From Bacteroidales bacterium (GTDB lineage: Bacteria; Bacteroidota; Bacteroidia; Bacteroidales; DTGW01), in contig JAOAFU010000075.1 of NCBI GenBank assembly GCA_026416115.1, positions 1 through 41,705 of the forward strand: DNA of 41,705 bases. The letters run 5' to 3'. Positions 36,987 through 41,705 of the stretch are shown one piece after another. Made by a program: the position numbers and the translations under genes. Within the stretch, counting starts at the first letter, position 1; every line of letters begins with the position of its first letter. Below the pieces are notes generated by a model, which saw only the letters and a list, made by a program, of their open reading frames with translations, was not told the DNA's origin and did no database searches.

Positions 36987-37343
36987 ATGGTAACACATTT
37001 AACTACATCGGATTTTAAGCAGAAGGTATTTAACTATGAACAAAACCAAGAATGGAAATTCGAGGGAGACAAGCCTTGCGTCATAGATTTTTATGCCGAC
37101 TGGTGTGCTCCTTGCCGCATGGTTGCACCTATACTCGAGGAACTATCGGAAGAGTACGCTGGTAAAGTTGATATATACAAAGTAAACACAGAAGAAGAGC
37201 AAGAACTTGCTGCTGTTTTTGGTATTCAAAGTATTCCTTCGCTGCTTTTTGTTCCATTAAAAGGTCAACCGCAAATGGCACTTGGTGCTTTACCTAAAGA
37301 AACCTTCAAAAGAGCTTTCAAAGAGGTTTTAAATGTAGAATAA
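36987..37343 (+). CDS. Thioredoxin
   Basis: A 118-residue thioredoxin with the active site WCAPCR (Cys40 and Cys43), preceded by CVIDFYAD and followed by MVAPILEELSEEYAGKVDIYKVN and the cis-proline segment FGIQSIPSLLFV. There is no signal peptide, so it works in the cytoplasm as a disulfide reductant. It is slightly longer at the N-terminus than E. coli TrxA. No operon partner; a Wzi-like gene follows after 45 bases with its own promoter box. Confidence 0.95.
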   Translation: MVTHLTTSDFKQKVFNYEQNQEWKFEGDKPCVIDFYADWCAPCRMVAPILEELSEEYAGKVDIYKVNTEEEQELAAVFGIQSIPSLLFVPLKGQPQMALGALPKETFKRAFKEVLNVE

Positions 37344-37358
37344 TTTCTGCATTTTCTA

Positions 37359-37389
37359 TATCTTTGTTGCACTCTTCAAAGCAACAAAG
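37359..37389 (+). promoter_or_regulatory. -7 box overlapped by a 9-bp inverted repeat that reaches the Wzi-like start codon
   Basis: TATCTTTG (37359-37366) is an exact -7 box. CTTTGTTGC (37362-37370) and GCAACAAAG (37381-37389) are perfect inverted arms with a 10-nt spacer; the left arm overlaps the box and the right arm ends on the G of the GTG start. This could be an operator. Confidence 0.42.
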
Positions 37390-38783
37390 TGAAAGTATTT
37401 ATAAAAAAACAGTATTTTTTAATCTTTTTAATAAATACGGTTTATCTCGCTCAAGGACAGATATTGCGTGTGGATGGAGGAGGAATTTATAGCTCATCCA
37501 GCCATACGCCTTATTTTATTTCGGCCAATCGTACGGGTTTTTTAGGCACCATGCACAAAGGTTCTTATGCAAGTGTTCTTGCTTGTTCCATCGATAGTAT
37601 AGAGAATGATAATAAGATTCGATTTATTTATGGAATCGAGCCATTGTCACGTATATATAGTAAAACAAACATTGAGTTGTTCCAAGCATATGGTGGATTA
37701 AGTTACAAATTCTTTAGACTTTGGGCGGGTAAAAGAAAAGAGTTTTATGGCAACCAGGATACCATACTATCAAGTGGTGGGACCGTTTGGTCGGGTAATG
37801 CTCCGCCAATACCCAAAATTATGTTCGCAACCAACAACTTTATAAACATCTTTAATATTCCTTGGTTCTCGGTAAACTCAGGAATTGCTCATGGTTGGTT
37901 GGGATACAAAGAAAGTTATATAAGAAATCCCTTCCTACATCAAAAGTATTTTTATGTCAGATTGGGTAATCCTCAAAAAATTTTTTTTACAGCAGGTATT
38001 CAACATTACGCTCAATGGGGTGGTATATCTCCCATATATGGTCAACTACCCAATGATTTTAAAAATTTTCTCAAAGTATTTTTCGCATACAACAATGAAG
38101 ACAAATTAGATCCTACCCACAGTGGTATGCCCGAAAATGAAGCGAGAAACAGAATTGGTAATCATGTAGGAACTAAAGACTTTGGTCTAGATTTGAATTA
38201 TCGAAATTGGAAAGTAAAACTATACTGGCAAAATTTTATTGAAGATATAACAGGCTTAGGATTTCGTAATGCTATGGATGGACTCTGGGGTATTACCATT
38301 AATCGATCTAATAGACTGAAAGTTAACTATGAGTTCGTACACACCTATACTTACTATGTTACACACGAGAACCGAACTTTGCTCGACGATTACTTTAATA
38401 ATACCGTATATCGTTCGGGATGGACATATAAAGGATATGTGATTGGAACTCCGCTTATCACTTCACCAGTACTTCTTGCCGATTCTTTAATAGGAAGAAA
38501 ACTACCCAACAACAGGGTGATTGCACATCATCTTGCCTCATCAATTTACTTAAAAAAGGTTTCTATTATCCTGCAATATATATATTCAAAAAATTATGGT
38601 AATAGTGATATCATTCTTATTAAGCCAAAAATTCAGAACTATTTAATGGTTGAAACCTATTTTACTGATATCTTACCCCGTCTTTCTTTGAAAACCACGC
38701 TTGCATATGATTATGGGGATTTTTTGACCAACAAATGGGGTATAAATATATGCTTTAGCTATCGAGTCGAAAATCTTTTTTAA
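37389..38783 (+). CDS. Capsule assembly Wzi-family outer-membrane protein
   Basis: A 464-residue outer-membrane protein with a signal peptide (1-23, YFLIFLINTVYLAQG). The mature part matches the Bacteroidota Wzi-like family (SSSSHTPYFISANRTG, LFQAYGGLSYKFFRLWAGKRKEFYG, SGGTVWSGNAPPIPKI, GWLGYKESYIRNPFLHQKYFYVRLG in pieces, GIQHYAQWGG). E. coli Wzi is a barrel lectin that anchors capsule; here it may bind surface polysaccharide. The start is GTG at 37389, needed for the signal peptide. Ends in FSYRVENLF, a barrel-type terminus with final Phe. Convergent with the glycosyltransferase gene with a 4-base overlap of stops. Confidence 0.88.
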   Translation: MKVFIKKQYFLIFLINTVYLAQGQILRVDGGGIYSSSSHTPYFISANRTGFLGTMHKGSYASVLACSIDSIENDNKIRFIYGIEPLSRIYSKTNIELFQAYGGLSYKFFRLWAGKRKEFYGNQDTILSSGGTVWSGNAPPIPKIMFATNNFINIFNIPWFSVNSGIAHGWLGYKESYIRNPFLHQKYFYVRLGNPQKIFFTAGIQHYAQWGGISPIYGQLPNDFKNFLKVFFAYNNEDKLDPTHSGMPENEARNRIGNHVGTKDFGLDLNYRNWKVKLYWQNFIEDITGLGFRNAMDGLWGITINRSNRLKVNYEFVHTYTYYVTHENRTLLDDYFNNTVYRSGWTYKGYVIGTPLITSPVLLADSLIGRKLPNNRVIAHHLASSIYLKKVSIILQYIYSKNYGNSDIILIKPKIQNYLMVETYFTDILPRLSLKTTLAYDYGDFLTNKWGINICFSYRVENLF

Positions 38784-41122
38784 CAACAGGTATCGTCCTT
38801 TAATAGCTCTTGATAAAGCTTGTAATATTCTTCGGCATTTTTATTCCAGGTAAACTGCTGAGCATAGAGGTATGCGGCGTTACTTTTTTCCGCATCAAAA
38901 TCTTTCATACCTCTATTAAAAATATCGAGCATTGCCTCTGGATCGAAGGTGTGCCAGAAGAATACATGTTGGTTTCCAATTTCTTTAAGACTAGTTCGAT
39001 CGGAACAGAAAACTGGCTTTTTATTGAGCATAGCTTCAATTACGGGGAGTCCAAAACCCTCAGCAAGAGATGGAAATACAAAAGCTGAACAATTTTGATA
39101 AAGGTATTTTTTTTCGGCTTCGGTCACTGGTCCAGGCATTATTACAATATCTCGAAGCTTTTGTTGGTCGATCAGTTTACGGAGATAAGATCCATAGGCC
39201 GTATCGTTTTCTCCTGCAATCACAAGTTTGAATTTGCCCGCAAGTAGCTTAACAAAAGGTAAGAGTACATGAAAATTCTTTTTAGGTAAACATTGGCCAA
39301 TTGTAAACAAAAATGGCACGTCCTCTTTAATAAAAGCAGGTTGCTGGGGTGGATCGGTGGGTAGTTCAACACCATTATATATTACCTTCAAAATCTGGTG
39401 TGGATAAAACCTAAGGTGTTGCTCGCATATCTCTCGTGTAAAATGGGAAATAAAAACCACTGCATCGGCCTTATCTACCATACGTTGAACTTCTTTAAGG
39501 TAGTGGCGAGCCTTACGTTTATTTTTAGTAAACAAGAAATTCAAATCATGAATGGTTAACACTCTTTTGTTGCTCCATGCCACATTAAAAGATGGTGTTT
39601 GATGCAACATGTGCAAAATATCGAAGTTGTCGTAATGCGCAGAGAAGAAACGATATAAGTCATTTAACTTAAAAATACGTCCATTTTTGAGATGAGAATG
39701 ACCATTTTTCCCATAAATAATATAATTAAAAGTAAGCGAGTTATGTTGAGATGCATATTCTGAAAGGGCTTTACTAAAATCAATAGATACTCTTCCCAAT
39801 CCGCAATTAGGTCGATGAATTTTATCGAGCAATACGGCCACTTTGGGATGTCGTTGTAGATGCGATGAAGTAATGTGGTTATCGGGTAAATACACGAGTT
39901 TATCAGCAATCATTAATGCGTCGTTGAGATTGACATCCTCATTTACAAATACTTTAGTAATATTTGCGTTTTGTGCTAGATACTGCAATAATTTTGTTTC
40001 GTCGCTAATTTTTTCGCCTATGTGAAAATAAATTTCTCCTTTAAGGCCAAACCAACTACATAAGTTTAATAAACGTGCATCGAAAATATTGTTAATCACA
40101 AAAATTCGGATACGTAGCTGTTTAAATACTCGTATCAAATGCCAAACGTATACAATACCTAACCAAGAAAGAGCTCGCACACGTTTACCAATGTAATTAA
40201 TATGAGTCTTTTTACTACGGTCTAATAGCTCCGAACCACACGCAGCCATCAAAATTATTCTGGTGCATGACTCATCGGCATTTTTTATATCAGCTATATA
40301 CTGTAATTCAAAGGGTTGTGAAATTTTACGAGAAGTAAAAAAACAAATTCTATAGGGAGTTCGACTTTTTTCGATATCAATTATCTTTTTTAATTTAAGA
40401 TACTTAAGATAAACTTCATAAGCACCGTTTACGCTAATAACAAAGCCGTAAAAACCATCGAGGAAACCTAGTTTAATAAAATAGTCTCTAAAAAAACGCC
40501 ATAAAGGTTTAACAAGAATTGACCAAATACTTGTTCTAAAACCTTTATAGTAGAAAGCCTGTGACTGAAGGTCGGAAAACTTATTGATTTGAGCAATTTG
40601 TTGACCAATGGTGTAGAACGAATAATGAAGCAAATCGCCCTTAAGATGTTTGATACGTGAACCTTTTTTCATAACAAAAGCATCGTGTGGATTGATGCCT
40701 TCCCATTGTCCTTTGCGCCGGTCATATAAACGAAGTTTTCGCGAGGGGTACCAACTGGTATATCTTATCCATCTTCCGCAATAGTTAGTCAGTCGATTAA
40801 AAGTATATCCGTCGTGTGTCCAATTGTACTTTACAGCTAATATCGATGCTTTTAAAGTGTCAGAAAGCATTTCATCGGCATCCAACGATAGTACAAAGTC
40901 GTATGTAGCCTGATCGGTGGCCCAGTTTTTTTGTTCGATATAACCTTCAAACTTATGTTGAATGAAACGAGCATTATATTTTTTTGCAATTTCTTCAGTC
41001 CTATCTGTTGAAAAGCTATCTACAACGAGTATTTCATCGGCTACACCCAATACCGAACTTAGACACCGATCGAGATTTTTTTCCTCGTTGAGCGTTATAA
41101 TTACTGCAGAAATTTTTGGCAT
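38780..41122 (-). CDS. Fused glycosyltransferase: GT2 domain, GT-B-like middle region, GT4 domain
   Basis: A 780-residue cytoplasmic or membrane-associated enzyme. Residues 1-250 are a GT2 transferase of the WaaE/KdtX type: ISAVIITLNEEKNLDRCL, VVDSFSTDRTEEIA, DXD-like LDADE (80-84), YDRRKGQWEGINPHDAF. Residues 427-775 are a complete GT4: NCGLGRVSIDFSKAL, LTIHDLNFLF, FTIGQCLPKKNFHVL, and SLAEGFGLPVIEAM with Glu688 and Glu696 as the EX7E pair. Residues 256-415 form a middle region resembling the N-half Rossmann domain of a GT-B enzyme without its C-half. Two sugar transfers in LPS core, O-antigen or capsule assembly are likely; acceptors are unknown. A 10-bp-arm hairpin abuts the ATG. Confidence 0.87.
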   Translation of the reverse strand: MPKISAVIITLNEEKNLDRCLSSVLGVADEILVVDSFSTDRTEEIAKKYNARFIQHKFEGYIEQKNWATDQATYDFVLSLDADEMLSDTLKASILAVKYNWTHDGYTFNRLTNYCGRWIRYTSWYPSRKLRLYDRRKGQWEGINPHDAFVMKKGSRIKHLKGDLLHYSFYTIGQQIAQINKFSDLQSQAFYYKGFRTSIWSILVKPLWRFFRDYFIKLGFLDGFYGFVISVNGAYEVYLKYLKLKKIIDIEKSRTPYRICFFTSRKISQPFELQYIADIKNADESCTRIILMAACGSELLDRSKKTHINYIGKRVRALSWLGIVYVWHLIRVFKQLRIRIFVINNIFDARLLNLCSWFGLKGEIYFHIGEKISDETKLLQYLAQNANITKVFVNEDVNLNDALMIADKLVYLPDNHITSSHLQRHPKVAVLLDKIHRPNCGLGRVSIDFSKALSEYASQHNSLTFNYIIYGKNGHSHLKNGRIFKLNDLYRFFSAHYDNFDILHMLHQTPSFNVAWSNKRVLTIHDLNFLFTKNKRKARHYLKEVQRMVDKADAVVFISHFTREICEQHLRFYPHQILKVIYNGVELPTDPPQQPAFIKEDVPFLFTIGQCLPKKNFHVLLPFVKLLAGKFKLVIAGENDTAYGSYLRKLIDQQKLRDIVIMPGPVTEAEKKYLYQNCSAFVFPSLAEGFGLPVIEAMLNKKPVFCSDRTSLKEIGNQHVFFWHTFDPEAMLDIFNRGMKDFDAEKSNAAYLYAQQFTWNKNAEEYYKLYQELLKDDTCC

Positions 41123-41123
41123 T

Positions 41124-41147
41124 TTACGTTATTTTATAATAACGTAA
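41124..41147 (-). repeat. 10-bp inverted repeat one base before the glycosyltransferase start
   Basis: Arms TTACGTTATT (41124-41133) and AATAACGTAA (41138-41147) pair perfectly around TTAT. The ATG is at 41120-41122, with one base between. It sits in the 46-base gap between two same-strand glycosyltransferase genes. Confidence 0.6.
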
Positions 41148-41168
41148 CAAACTTAAGATAAAATTTTA

Positions 41169-41705
41169 TTATTCCGAATTTTTGACGGTATCTTTCTCTC
41201 TTGTTTTATTGCTTATTTTATCCATTGAAGTAACGGAAAATTGACCTGGGGTTTGTACAAAATTAGAGTTGGCAATAAGCTTGTAAAAGTTTAATACATG
41301 GATGTATGCATTGAGATTAGATTTGGCTGCAAAGGTTTGAACCTCATTTTTATAGTAAAAATGTCGGAACGAGACAGGTTGTTCAACTTCAGAAAAACTT
41401 ACCTGATGAACCAATACTTGAGGCATTCTGGCCAATCGTGCGCATAACATGGCATAAGAAGGTGCTTTGTGTTCGCCAGAAATTACAGATCCTATCCGGT
41501 AAACCCTGAGATACCTGGCAAAAAAAAGGGCAGAAAGAAAATTTTGACTTGTAAAGCCGATTTTATAAAAGTAAACCCTGGCCTCTTTAGCCTTGTAAAG
41601 AGCTGGTGAACCAGCAGGAGCAGCTACCGAAACCGAAAGTCCACTCTGATGAAGGCTGAGCATATACCTAAACATATGCTCTTCCTGGGTTCCCCAATTT
41701 TTTGA
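41169..41705 (-). CDS. Glycosyltransferase GT-B N-terminal domain, open at right edge and apparently truncated at the C-terminus
   Basis: The frame enters from the right edge (the last 10 codons read SKNWGTQEEH before the first internal ATG at 41675) and ends at 41169, about 178 visible codons. WGTQEEHMFRYMLSLHQSGLSVSVAAPAGSP is the usual opening of a GT4 enzyme (GG-x-E-x-H, L..L...G..V.V.AP.GSP), and GEHKAPSYAMLCARLARMPQVLVHQ is the next Rossmann block. The protein then ends in a hydrophilic tail (TSMDKISNKTREKDTVKNSE) where the linker and catalytic C-domain with EX7E should begin. So the catalytic half is missing, and only 46 bases separate it from the fused glycosyltransferase. It may be a decayed gene or a deliberate single-domain protein. 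Confidence 0.7.
   Translation of the reverse strand, partial: SKNWGTQEEHMFRYMLSLHQSGLSVSVAAPAGSPALYKAKEARVYFYKIGFTSQNFLSALFFARYLRVYRIGSVISGEHKAPSYAMLCARLARMPQVLVHQVSFSEVEQPVSFRHFYYKNEVQTFAAKSNLNAYIHVLNFYKLIANSNFVQTPGQFSVTSMDKISNKTREKDTVKNSE

Noticed and set aside
38780-41122. Two separate glycosyltransferase genes
   Set aside because: The frame is continuous from the GT2 start to the GT4 end with no internal stop, so a fusion is supported.

Overview
The window looks like chromosomal DNA of a Bacteroidota bacterium, most likely from the Bacteroidales/Marinilabiliales side. The evidence is AT-rich sequence, promoter boxes of the Bacteroidota type (TTTG about 20-22 nt before TAnnTTTG), few Shine-Dalgarno sequences, and typical families: TonB-dependent receptor plus BtuG-like lipoprotein, Wzi-type capsule protein, DUF4301, DUF349, a TPR protein paired with an outer-membrane barrel, an orphan LytTR regulator, and a saccharopine-dehydrogenase-like carboxyspermidine dehydrogenase. 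Gene content is mostly core metabolism. There are no insertion sequences, phage genes, CRISPR arrays, rRNA or ordinary tRNA genes.

Layout. 1-9 kb: the 5' part of pdxH, a polyamine dehydrogenase, an alpha/beta hydrolase, a secreted GH27 alpha-galactosidase, a LytTR regulator, methylmalonyl-CoA epimerase behind a DUF4301 gene, and a PAS/GAF sensor with no output domain. 9-18 kb: Kelch-like protein, glucosaminidase with two LysM domains, radical SAM protein, a 1020-residue TPR protein followed by an outer-membrane barrel, and a SanA-like protein. 18-26 kb: pyrG and a five-repeat DUF349 gene, tmRNA, queC-queE, an alpha-oxoamine synthase (serine palmitoyltransferase / cysteate acyltransferase type), a nitroreductase and a small unknown protein. 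26-31 kb: serC-serA-yqeY and gcvT-comB. 31-35 kb: a cobalamin-uptake operon (riboswitch, BtuB-like receptor, BtuG-like lipoprotein). 35-41.7 kb: HMA protein, CCA-adding enzyme, thioredoxin, Wzi-like protein, a three-module glycosyltransferase and a truncated glycosyltransferase at the right edge.

Functional themes. B12 uptake fits with methylmalonyl-CoA epimerase, whose partner mutase needs B12. The alpha-oxoamine synthase, SerC (phosphoserine) and ComB (sulfolactate) could all feed sphingolipid or sulfonolipid synthesis; that link is inference. The cell-surface theme (glucosaminidase, barrels, Wzi, glycosyltransferases) suggests the right end leads into a polysaccharide locus.

The features most worth a second look are the 15-bp hairpin abutting the btuB start codon below the riboswitch, the GT2/middle/GT4 fusion beside a truncated glycosyltransferase, the 70-residue unknown gene with a compound palindrome and unusual Shine-Dalgarno, the TPR/barrel pair, and several convergent gene pairs whose stop codons touch or overlap.
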